61,950 nt of DNA from Streptomyces sp. I05A-00742 (lineage in GTDB: Bacteria; Actinomycetota; Actinomycetes; Streptomycetales; Streptomycetaceae), in NCBI RefSeq assembly GCF_013055795.1, contig NZ_JABETO010000034.1:1639-63588 (forward strand). Reading direction: 5' to 3'. Every line of letters starts with the position of its first letter. Positions within the stretch are counted from its first letter, which is position 1. The notes below the pieces were generated by a model. That model did no database searches, was not told where the DNA came from, and was given only the letters and a program-made list of their open reading frames with translations. Made by a program: the position numbers and the translations under genes. Shown piece after piece: positions 7,541 through 15,239 of this stretch.

Positions 7541-8352
7541 TCAGCACACATGTCCCGTCATGGTCGTCGCCCAGCGCATCCCGGCGACCATGTGCTCCAG
7601 ATAGCCCGCGTCGCTGACCGTCACCACGATCTCCGCGTAAGGGAGTTCGGAGAAAGGCCGGTCCCTCAGGAGCTCCCATGCGCCGAAACCGTCCAGATCG
7701 GCTGGGCCGTCCGGCTCCTCCGGATTCCAGGGCTCGTCCGGGTCCTCCAGTGCCGCCACCTCACTCAGCAGCGGGACGTTGCGGTACGGGCTGATGTCGT
7801 AGGAGGTCACGATGTCGGCGGCGCGTTGTGAGAACTCCTCGGCGTTGGCGGACGTACGCACGGAATAGCCGGGGCGGATGCCGCCGCTCAGCTTGTACAC
7901 GTCTTTCGCTTTGCGCCGGGGTTCGAGGACGGTCTTGCCGTCGTCCGCGAGCAGGTACCCGTCTTGGGTAACCCTTATCTCCTTACCGAGGATGAGTTCG
8001 TGGAGTTTCGGGAACTCGTCCTTCAGTCGCATGCCCGCCACGATGGCCTTTCCCTGCTCCACGGTGAAGGGGTATCGCTGCCCGCCACGCTGCTCGGCGA
8101 CTTCGTTGTTCAGAGCCCCGCTTTCCAGGTGCCACCAGCCGTCCACCAGGAGAGACAGGGGAAGGCTGCCTCCTGCGGCACCCATGGGATGTCGGGGTTG
8201 ATGATGTGCACCCTCCCACGGAGGGTCGAGCCTTCGACGGAGTCGACGGACACGGTGAAGATACTGGTCATGCCGGGGCGCCTTTTCAGCCGGAAGCTGT
8301 GCTCACGCTTGATCCACCAGTCGGTCCGGATCGTAGGCGCTCCCACTGACAC
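7541..8352 (-). pseudogene. unknown protein, frameshifted
   Basis: Two frames join near 8155-8165. The first starts at a GTG at 8352 behind GGAG and contains TDWWIKREHSFRLKRRPG, then SIFTVSVDSVEGSTLRGRVH and PDIPWVPQEAAF. The second continues PLSLLVDGWWHLESGALNNE and runs to 7541 with PRRKAKDVYKLSGG and YAEIVVTVSDAGYLEHMVAG. Together they make a hydrophilic protein of about 270 residues with many acidic and aromatic positions and no recognised domain. The shift falls in a short C-rich stretch, so either recent decay or a base-call error is possible. Confidence 0.5.
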
Positions 8353-8475
8353 TTGCTCCTGGCGCCAACGAGCGCGTGTGGGGACCGGGGCACGGGACAG
8401 ATCTCCCCACCGTGCGGCTGCCTTCCGCCGCCCGCACCCAACGGCGGTACCGTCGGGTGCGGGCGGCGCGGGCGG

Positions 8476-8730
8476 CTACACCCCCGGCAACGGCACCGCG
8501 CCTGTCGCGAGCGTCGGGACCACGGTCAGCATGTGGTCCAAATCCTTGATCACTCCTGACGTTCCTTTCAAGAGGTCGCTGACGGGGTCGGGGTCGGCCT
8601 GCGGGGCAGCCGCGACGGTCCGGGCTTGCGGGGCGGTCGCAGCGGTTGCGGCGGTGCCGGTGGCTCCGACGAGGAGCGCGGCGCAGGCGGCGGTGGTCGC
8701 GGCGACAGCGAGAGGCTTGTGCGTACTCAT
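8476..8730 (-). CDS. small secreted protein of unknown function
   Basis: The 84-residue product begins MSTHKPLAVAATTAACAALL, a typical Sec signal peptide with likely cleavage after an A-x-A near residue 31. The mature part, of about 50 residues, ends DHMLTVVPTLATGAVPLPGV. A GGAAGG ribosome site precedes the ATG. Small secreted proteins of this type, with a DLLKG...V segment, occur widely in Streptomyces; their function is unknown. It has no operon partner. Confidence 0.65.
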   Translation of the reverse strand: MSTHKPLAVAATTAACAALLVGATGTAATAATAPQARTVAAAPQADPDPVSDLLKGTSGVIKDLDHMLTVVPTLATGAVPLPGV

Positions 8731-9186
8731 GGCTTGCCTTCCGTTCTTCTGTCAGGCGTTTCAGCCCTTGTCCGCAGCCTTTGGGCTGCGGGCGCTTGCC
8801 GTTCGGCGGCTCTTGCTCAGCGGCTGTTGATATCAAAACTACGCCTCCAGAACCCTGTCGGCTTCGCGAGAGCACGGGCAGAGGAGTACGGACAGGCGCA
8901 CGGACTCCCACGCACGCCCAAGCCCTGGTCAGGCGCCGGGACGCCGCCACAAGGCATCATCAAGTCCCGTAGCTCTTACTGAGCTTGAACTCGGATTGCC
9001 GCAGTGCGCTGTCCGGCGCGGAGGGTCCAGGTTCCTGGGCGGCGTCAGCGGTGACTAACGCCGCCCACGGCCCCGACCGTCGGCATCAATGTCGTGCGCA
9101 CCTCGCTCCTCCAGCCGCTCGAGCGCACCACCGAACTCGCCGGGCCCTTCGGCGCGGACCTGACCGCCAAGGCGGGTGGGGGTCCC
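8731..9186. other. 456-base gap, boundary of the variable region
   Basis: No complete gene is seen. Around 9075-9180 the plus strand reads GINVVRTSLLQPLERTTE and then LAGPFGADLTAKAGG with good codon bias, possibly the end of a lost gene. It runs directly into the phosphatase stop region without its own stop codon. The conserved core order begins just to the right. Confidence 0.35.
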
Positions 9187-10827
9187 TCAGCGCCGTCCCG
9201 CCACCTCGAAGTGGTCCACCCGCTTCCCGCTCTCCGCGAGGGCGCTGACGCGCAGGCGGGGGCGGGTGCCCGGTTCGGATTCGATGGCGAGGAAGGAGTG
9301 GCCCGTGTAGCGGACGCGGGACCATTCGACTCGTTCGGGGGCCTTCACGCGGCCCTTCTCCCAGTGATAGCTGGCGACGCTTTCGAGGTCGTGGACGTGG
9401 CCTTCGTAGCTGTCGGGGACGGGGAAGTCGTAGAGGTCCGCGCCGGCGCCGCCGGCGGTGACGTAGACGATGCCGTCGCGGGCGGGTTCGACCGTGGCGC
9501 CGATGGGGACGCGGCGGCGGACGCGGCCGGCGCGGAGGGCGTCGGTGCGCTCGTAGACGTGGTTGTGGCCGTTGATGACGAGGTCGACGCGGTGCTTGTC
9601 GAAGAGGGGGAGCCAGGCGTCGCGGACGCCACCGTCGGAGGCGTGGGCCTTGGTGGTGGAGAAGGCGCAGTGGTGGAAGAAGACGACGACGAAGTCGACC
9701 TCGCGGTGGGCGCGCAGTTCGCGGAGGCGGCGGTCGAGCCAGGCCGTCTGACGGCCGCCGCTGTGGCCGGTGTTGGCGGCGATCTCGTACGAGACGTCGT
9801 TGGCGTCGAGGGCGACGACGCCCACGTTGCCGTAGACGAACGAGTAGACGCCCGGCGCGTTCCGCCGGTCGAAGCCGTTGGCGGGGAGCGTCCAGCGGGC
9901 GCTCTGGCCGCCGTAGCCGTTGGGGGAGTACCAGGCCTCCATGTCGTGGTTGCCGGTGGTGACCATCCAGGGCACGGTCCGGGCCACGGACTCCGTCTGG
10001 GCGAGGAACAGGTCCCAGACCCGCGCGTCGTACACGTCGCCGGGCCGGCCGGCGCCGCTGCTGTCGGCGTAGCAGATGTCCCCGGCGTGCAGATGGAACG
10101 CCGGGTCCTGTCCGAGGAGCAACTGGTCGTTGCCGAGGGCGTGGTAGCTGACCCCCTGGTCGCCGAAGGCCGTGAAGGTGAACTTCTCCGGGCGGGCGGG
10201 GGCGGTGCGGAAGGACGCGACCGTGCCCAGGTGGCGGGCGTTCGCCGGGTCGAAGCCGGTGTGGCCGACGCCGTAGTAGTACGTGGTCCCGGGGCGCAGG
10301 CCGTCCAGTGCGGCGTGCAGGTAGTACTGGTCGACGGCGGGCAGCTTCCGGGCGAGCGGCGGGGTGTGCAGGTGCCGTACCTCGGCCTCGACGCGGCGGC
10401 CGAGGTCCCAGGGCTTGAGCCCGACGCGCAGGAACGGCTTGCGCACCGCGAAGGGCACCTGCCACGAGACGCGCATCTGGGTGCGCGGGTCCGCGCCGAA
10501 GGCCAGGTGCCGGCCGAAGGGGGCCACGAGGGCGCCGCTGACCCGGCCGGTGGCTCTCGCCGTGACCAGGGTGGGGGTCAGGGCGGGGGCCGGGGCAGGG
10601 GAGACCGGGGTCCCCGGGGCGGGGGGAGCCGCCACCGCTTCGGGACCGCCGCCCAGCAGTCCCGTACCGCCGCCCAGCAGTCCCGTCCCGGCGACCGCCC
10701 CGGCCGTGACCGCGCCCGCGCGCAGCAGACCGCGCCGGGTGAGCTTGCTCCGCAGGTACTCGTGCTGCTCCGGCATGGTCATGCGCTCGGCGAGACGGCC
10801 GGGAATGCCTACGCGTGGGGTGTCCAT
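9187..10827 (-). CDS. Tat-exported purple acid phosphatase-type metallophosphoesterase
   Basis: The protein has 546 residues from the ATG at 10827. Its N-terminus carries a twin-arginine signal (LTRRGLLRAGAVTAGAVAG), so it is exported folded. A fibronectin-like purple acid phosphatase N-domain follows (DPRTQMRVSWQVPF and GTTYYYGVGHTG). The calcineurin-type core has the metal ligands in order: GDICYADSSG, TTGNHDMEAWY, VVFFHHCAFST and INGHNHVYERTD. It should hydrolyse phosphomonoesters outside the cell to supply phosphate. It is divergent from leuB; no PHO box was recognised in the short gap. Confidence 0.88.
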   Translation of the reverse strand: MDTPRVGIPGRLAERMTMPEQHEYLRSKLTRRGLLRAGAVTAGAVAGTGLLGGGTGLLGGGPEAVAAPPAPGTPVSPAPAPALTPTLVTARATGRVSGALVAPFGRHLAFGADPRTQMRVSWQVPFAVRKPFLRVGLKPWDLGRRVEAEVRHLHTPPLARKLPAVDQYYLHAALDGLRPGTTYYYGVGHTGFDPANARHLGTVASFRTAPARPEKFTFTAFGDQGVSYHALGNDQLLLGQDPAFHLHAGDICYADSSGAGRPGDVYDARVWDLFLAQTESVARTVPWMVTTGNHDMEAWYSPNGYGGQSARWTLPANGFDRRNAPGVYSFVYGNVGVVALDANDVSYEIAANTGHSGGRQTAWLDRRLRELRAHREVDFVVVFFHHCAFSTTKAHASDGGVRDAWLPLFDKHRVDLVINGHNHVYERTDALRAGRVRRRVPIGATVEPARDGIVYVTAGGAGADLYDFPVPDSYEGHVHDLESVASYHWEKGRVKAPERVEWSRVRYTGHSFLAIESEPGTRPRLRVSALAESGKRVDHFEVAGRR

Positions 10828-10965
10828 GCCGGGAACGTGCCAGCAAACGCCGGTCCCGTCACCCACTTACGCCGAATTCCGTCGAACTGGCCCCGGCCGG
10901 TCGACTGCCGTCCGCATGGTGGACATCGAGTGTCATCCCGTGGGACGAAGGAGTACGGTCCCGTC

Positions 10966-12006
10966 ATGTCTCGCAGCATGCGCCTCGCAGTGATCCCCGG
11001 TGACGGCATCGGCCCCGAAGTGGTGGCCCAGGGCCTTCGCGTCCTCACGGCCGTCCTCCCCTCCGACGTGAAGCTGGAGACCCGGGAGTACGACCTCGGC
11101 GCCCGGCGCTGGCACGCGACCGGGGAGACCCTTCCGGACGACGAGCTGGAGTCCCTGAAGCAGCACGACGCGATCCTGCTCGGCGCGGTGGGCGACCCCT
11201 CCGTGCCCTCCGGGGTCCTGGAGCGCGGGCTGCTGCTCAAGCTGCGCTTCGCCTTCGACCACTACGTGAACCTGCGCCCCTCGAAGCTCCTCCCCGGCAC
11301 CGCCACCCCGCTCGCCGGCAGCCCGGCCGTCGACTTCGTCGTGGTCCGCGAGGGGACGGAGGGCCCGTACACCGGGAACGGCGGCTCCCTGCGCACCGGC
11401 ACCCCGGCCGAGGTCGCCACCGAGGTGAGCGTCAACACCGCCTACGGCGTGGAGCGCGTGGTGCGGGACGCCTACGCGCGGGCCCAGGCCCGGCCCCGGA
11501 AGAAGCTCACGCTGGTCCACAAGAACAACGTCCTGGTACACGCCGGTCACCTCTGGAAGAACATCTTCGACCGGGTGGGCCGGGAGTTCCCCGAGGTCAC
11601 CACCGACTACCTGCACGTGGATGCAGCGACGATCTTCCTCGTGACGCAGCCGGAGCGGTTCGACGTGATCGTCACCGACAACCTCTTCGGCGACATCCTC
11701 ACCGACCTCGCGGCGGCCGTCAGCGGCGGCATCGGAACCGCCGCCTCCGGGAACATCAACCCCGACGGCACCTTCCCGTCCATGTTCGAGCCGGTCCACG
11801 GCTCCGCCCCCGACATCGCGGGCACCGGCACGGCCGACCCCACGGCGACCGTCCTCTCCGTCGCCCTCCTGCTCCAGCACCTCGGGTACGCGGAGGAGGC
11901 GGCGCGCGTCGAGGCCGCCGTGGCCCAGGACCTCGCCGAGCGGGCCGGGGCCGCCCGTACCACCGAGGAGACCGGCAGCGCGCTCGTCACCCTCGTATCG
12001 GCCTGA
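10966..12006 (+). CDS. leuB: 3-isopropylmalate dehydrogenase
   Basis: LeuB has 346 residues. It oxidatively decarboxylates 3-isopropylmalate to 2-oxoisocaproate with NAD+, the third step of leucine synthesis. The start is the ATG at 10966 behind GAAGGAG. Motifs seen are AVIPGDGIGPEVVAQGL at the N-terminus, the VVREGTEGPYTGNGG loop, the catalytic lysine region LVHKNNVLVHAG, the metal-binding VTDNLFGDILTD and the cofactor-loop region EPVHGSAPDIAGTG. Length and motifs match the short actinobacterial LeuB subfamily. A terminator separates it from ilvE, so the two are probably transcribed separately. Confidence 0.95.
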   Translation: MSRSMRLAVIPGDGIGPEVVAQGLRVLTAVLPSDVKLETREYDLGARRWHATGETLPDDELESLKQHDAILLGAVGDPSVPSGVLERGLLLKLRFAFDHYVNLRPSKLLPGTATPLAGSPAVDFVVVREGTEGPYTGNGGSLRTGTPAEVATEVSVNTAYGVERVVRDAYARAQARPRKKLTLVHKNNVLVHAGHLWKNIFDRVGREFPEVTTDYLHVDAATIFLVTQPERFDVIVTDNLFGDILTDLAAAVSGGIGTAASGNINPDGTFPSMFEPVHGSAPDIAGTGTADPTATVLSVALLLQHLGYAEEAARVEAAVAQDLAERAGAARTTEETGSALVTLVSA

Positions 12007-12021
12007 CCCGTCCGCCCCTCG

Positions 12022-12060
12022 CGCGCGGCCGGTGTCCCACCTGTCCCACCGGGCCGCGCG
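12022..12060 (+). terminator. hairpin after leuB
   Basis: CGCGCGGCCGGTG at 12022-12034 pairs with CACCGGGCCGCGCG at 12047-12060 with one bulged base, starting 16 bases after the leuB stop. Confidence 0.55.
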
Positions 12061-12152
12061 CGCCCTCGGCGTTCGCACAGGCATTTCGCTCCACCCCCCG
12101 TCCGAGCGATAATCGGACGCGGGGCCGCGAATAGAGGCGAAGAAGCTCGGAC

Positions 12153-12170
12153 GTCCCGACCGGTCGGGAC
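12153..12170. promoter_or_regulatory. 18-base perfect palindrome upstream of ilvE
   Basis: GTCCCGACCGGTCGGGAC ends 46 bases before the ilvE start. A GATAAT sequence at about 12111 could be a -10 box, which would put the palindrome in the 5' leader. It could be a dimeric regulator's operator or an RNA hairpin; the sequence does not say which. Confidence 0.45.
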
Positions 12171-12216
12171 GGCGTGAGCGCGGTCCGCAGCACCTGAAAG
12201 TTAAGGACACGCACCC

Positions 12217-13302
12217 ATGACCACGCCCACGATCGAGCTCAAGCCCTCGTCGCAGCCGCTGTCCGCCGCGGAGCGGGAGCGCATTCTCGCCGACCCCGGG
12301 TTCGGCCGCCACTTCACCGACCACATGGTCACCATCAAGTGGACCGACGGGGTCGGCTGGCACGACGCCCAGCTCGTGCCCTACGCGCCGCTGTCCATCG
12401 ACCCGGCGAACATGACCCTGCACTACGGGCAGGCGATCTTCGAGGGCCTCAAGGCGTACCACCGCCCCGACGGCACCGTCGCCACCTTCCGCCCCGACGA
12501 GAACGCCAAGCGCTTCCAGGCCTCGGCCCGCCGGCTGGCCATGCCCGAGCTGCCCGTCGACACCTTCATCGAGGCGTGCGACGCCCTGGTGCGCCAGGAC
12601 CGCGCCTGGGTCCCCGCCTCCGGCGAGGCCTCCCTCTACCTGCGCCCCTTCATGTTCGCCACCGAGGCCGGGATGGGGGTGCGGCCCGCGAAGGAGTACC
12701 TCTTCGTCATCATCGCCTCGCCCGCCGGCGCCTACTTCTCCGGCGGCATCAAGCCCGTCTCCGTCTGGCTCTCCGAGGAGTACGTCCGCGCCGCTCCCGG
12801 CGGCACCGGCGCCGCCAAGTGCGCGGGCAACTACGCCGCTTCGCTCGTCGCCCAGGCGCAGGCCGCCGAGAAGGGGTGCGACCAGGTGGTCTGGCTGGAC
12901 GCCGTGGAGCGCCGCTGGATCGAGGAGATGGGCGGCATGAACCTGTACTTCGTGTACGGCGACCGCATCGTCACTCCTGAGCTCACCGGCTCGCTGCTGC
13001 CCGGCATCACCCGGGCGTCGCTGCTGCGGATCGCCGAGGACCTGGGGTACGAGGTGTCCGAGGGGCGGATCTCCGTGGACGACTGGAAGAACGGTAACGC
13101 GGACGGGTCGCTCACCGAGGTGTTCGCCTGTGGCACCGCTGCTGTCATCACGCCGGTGGGGTCGGTGAAGTCCGCTCGGGCGGACTGGACGGTGGGGGAT
13201 GGGGAGCCGGGTGAGGTGACCATGCGGTTGCGGAAGGCGCTGCTGGATATTCAGACGGGTGCGGTTGAGGACAGCCACGGTTGGATGCACCAGCTGGGGT
13301 GA
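12217..13302 (+). CDS. ilvE: branched-chain amino acid aminotransferase
   Basis: The protein has 361 residues and is a class IV PLP-dependent transaminase that makes Leu, Ile and Val from their 2-oxo acids using glutamate. The PLP-binding lysine is K201 in PGGTGAAKCAGNYAAS, the pattern of actinobacterial IlvE. Other family landmarks are LHYGQAIFEGLKAYHR near residue 70, GMNLYFVYGD, and the C-terminal substrate loop LTEVFACGTAAVITPVG. The ATG follows AAGGAC at normal spacing. The end of the gene has less third-position GC than its start. It works with leuB on the left and the leuCD/ndgR locus further right. Confidence 0.95.
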   Translation: MTTPTIELKPSSQPLSAAERERILADPGFGRHFTDHMVTIKWTDGVGWHDAQLVPYAPLSIDPANMTLHYGQAIFEGLKAYHRPDGTVATFRPDENAKRFQASARRLAMPELPVDTFIEACDALVRQDRAWVPASGEASLYLRPFMFATEAGMGVRPAKEYLFVIIASPAGAYFSGGIKPVSVWLSEEYVRAAPGGTGAAKCAGNYAASLVAQAQAAEKGCDQVVWLDAVERRWIEEMGGMNLYFVYGDRIVTPELTGSLLPGITRASLLRIAEDLGYEVSEGRISVDDWKNGNADGSLTEVFACGTAAVITPVGSVKSARADWTVGDGEPGEVTMRLRKALLDIQTGAVEDSHGWMHQLG

Positions 13303-13310
13303 TTGGTTGG

Positions 13311-13460
13311 GGTGCCCCGGGCCCTCCCTTTCACCGTTTCTGCGGGGGGTGCCCCGCGCCCCCTTGAAACCGCGCTTCGCGCGGTTGTCCTCAATCGCCG
13401 GACGGGCTGAAATCAGCCCGTCCGGCGATTGAGGACGCGCGCCGCAGGCGCGCTCCGGCC
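13311..13460. repeat. long palindromic intergenic element, copy 1 (right outer arm missing)
   Basis: The core at 13387-13436 reads GTCCTCAATCGCCGGACGGG, turns at CTGAAATCAG, and returns as CCCGTCCGGCGATTGAGGAC. The left arm (CCCTTTCACCGTTTC and an AACCGCGCTTCGCGCGGTT hairpin) is present. The matching right outer arm seen in copies 2-4 is absent. It lies between ilvE and the transporter, both on the plus strand. Confidence 0.85.
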
Positions 13461-13565
13461 CGCGCAGCGCCACGTCAACCCGCGACCGCAACGTACGCAA
13501 GTACGCGGGATCGTTGCCAGACAAGCCTTGTCCGGACACTCGCCGTTCCGTCACCGTTGCCGTCC

Positions 13566-14897
13566 ATGGGACAGCACTGGAAGAAGATCTGGGTCGGCTC
13601 GGCCGGCAACATGGTCGAGTGGTTCGACTGGTTCGTGTACGCCAGCTTCGCGACGTACTTCGCGGGCTCCTTCTTCCCCGAGGGCAATGAGACCGCCAAA
13701 CTGATGAACACGGCCGGCATCTTCGCCGTCGGCTTCTTCATGCGCCCCGTCGGCGGCTGGCTGCTCGGCAGGGTCGGCGACCGGCGCGGCCGCAAGGCGG
13801 CGCTGACCCTGACGGTGACGCTGATGTCGGCCTCGGCGGTGCTGATCGCCGTCGCGCCGACGTACGGGGTGGCAGGCTACGGCGGCGTCGCGGTCCTGCT
13901 GGTGGCCCGGCTGCTGCAGGGGCTGTCGGTCGGCGGGGAGTACGCGGCCAGCGCGACGTATCTGACGGAGGCGTCGGCGCCGGGCCGCCGAGGCTTCGCG
14001 TCGAGCTTCCAGTACGTGTCCATGACGGCGGGCCAGCTGGTCGGGCTGGGCATCCTGATCGTGCTCCAGCACACGCTCACCAGCGACCAGTTGCACGAGT
14101 GGGGATGGCGCATCCCGTTCGCCGTCGGGGCGTTGGGCGCGGCTGTCATCTTCTACCTGCGGCGCAACATGCTGGAGACGGAGACCTACCAGGAGGCGGA
14201 CGACACTCCGCAGGACGACCGCGGCACGGTCAAGGCGCTGCTGCGGCACAAGCGCGAGGCGCTGCTGGTGATCGCGCTGACCATGGGCGGCACGGTGGCG
14301 TACTACACGTACACCACCTACCTCACCAAGTACCTCTCCAACACCGCAGGACTGCCCAAGCAGACCGCCACCCTGGTCAGCTTCTGCGCCCTCCTCGTCT
14401 TCGCCGTCCTCCAGCCATTCGCCGGCGCCCTCTCCGACCGGATCGGCCGCCGCCCGCTGCTGATCACCTTCGCCGTGGGCTCCACCCTCCTCACGGTGCC
14501 GATCATGACGCTGCTCAAGCACGCCGGGTCCTTCTGGCCCGCGCTCGGCCTCTCCCTCCTCGCCCTGATCGTGGTCACCGGCTACACCTCCATCAACGCC
14601 TGTGTGAAAGCCGAACTCTTCCCCACCGGCGTCCGCTCGCTGGGCGTCGCGCTGCCCTACGCCATCGCCAACGCCGCCTTCGGGGGCACGGCGGAGTACG
14701 TCGCCCTGTGGTTCAAGAACAGCGGCATCGAGTCCGGCTTCCCCTGGTACGTGGCGGGGTGCGCGGCCGTGTCGCTGGTGGTGTACCTGACGATGCGGGA
14801 GACCCGGGACATCGACCTGAAGCACATCGGCGCGACGGCGCCGGGGGCGCGGGCCGAGGAGCCCGAGGGGCCCGAGGAGGTGGTCGCCGCGTCGTGA
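13566..14897 (+). CDS. MFS transporter, metabolite:H+ symporter (MHS) family
   Basis: About 443 residues start at the ATG at 13566; a TTG three codons earlier is also possible and no clear ribosome site is seen. The sequence has 12 predicted membrane helices. MHS hallmarks are GSAGNMVEWFDWFVYASFA at the start, FFMRPVGGWLLGRVGDRRGR in the loop between helices 2 and 3, and GLSVGGEYAASATYLTE. Relatives import dicarboxylates, 2-oxoglutarate, proline or shikimate by proton symport; the substrate here is unknown. The N-terminus is shorter than in many relatives, and the truncated repeat copy 1 ends only about 105 bases upstream. Confidence 0.88.
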   Translation: MGQHWKKIWVGSAGNMVEWFDWFVYASFATYFAGSFFPEGNETAKLMNTAGIFAVGFFMRPVGGWLLGRVGDRRGRKAALTLTVTLMSASAVLIAVAPTYGVAGYGGVAVLLVARLLQGLSVGGEYAASATYLTEASAPGRRGFASSFQYVSMTAGQLVGLGILIVLQHTLTSDQLHEWGWRIPFAVGALGAAVIFYLRRNMLETETYQEADDTPQDDRGTVKALLRHKREALLVIALTMGGTVAYYTYTTYLTKYLSNTAGLPKQTATLVSFCALLVFAVLQPFAGALSDRIGRRPLLITFAVGSTLLTVPIMTLLKHAGSFWPALGLSLLALIVVTGYTSINACVKAELFPTGVRSLGVALPYAIANAAFGGTAEYVALWFKNSGIESGFPWYVAGCAAVSLVVYLTMRETRDIDLKHIGATAPGARAEEPEGPEEVVAAS

Positions 14898-15239
14898 GGA
14901 GGCCCGCCCTCCTGCCCGCCCTCCGGTGCCGCGTCCGCGCCGCTGCCCGCATGGCGAGACGGTTCCGCCCCAGCGGCGGCGGCTGTGCAAGACTGCGTTC
15001 GTGTTCTCGCTCGCCATGATTACGGGCAGCAGGCGCGCCGGTCCGCAGTGATCGCCCCGTATGTACCTCGTACGGCGCGATCACCGTCGTCCCTGACCCG
15101 CGCGCAGACCTCTCGCACCCGCGAGGGGTCTTTTCGTTTCCGGCCCACCCTTCGCCGGGAGCGGAGCACGCGGGACCATGGAGGGACGGCGGAGCCGGTC
15201 ATTCCGGTAGACCGAGATCCCGACAGGAGCCACAGCAGC
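14898..15239 (+). promoter_or_regulatory. leader region of cimA with mini-ORF and two hairpins
   Basis: This 342-base gap holds a 16-codon mini-ORF (GTG at 15001, stop at 15049-15051). A hairpin begins on its last codons (GTGATCGC 15048-15055 with GCGATCAC 15077-15084). An intrinsic-terminator-like hairpin follows at 15106-15131 with a TTTT run. The layout is that of transcription attenuation. The mini-ORF has a single Ile codon and one Leu codon and no run of branched-chain codons, so the sensing signal is unclear. Confidence 0.45.
15106..15134 (+). terminator. intrinsic terminator in the cimA leader
   Basis: An 11-bp stem AGACCTCTCGC / GCGAGGGGTCT (one T.G pair) with loop ACCC is followed by TTTTCGTTTC. 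It lies about 105 bases before the cimA start on the coding strand, so it would stop transcripts before the gene. Confidence 0.65.

Noticed and set aside
10933..13554. 873-codon open frame on the minus strand opposite leuB and ilvE
   Set aside because: The plus strand carries two full enzymes with all motifs; the antisense frame is open only because of the GC-rich third positions and has no family resemblance.
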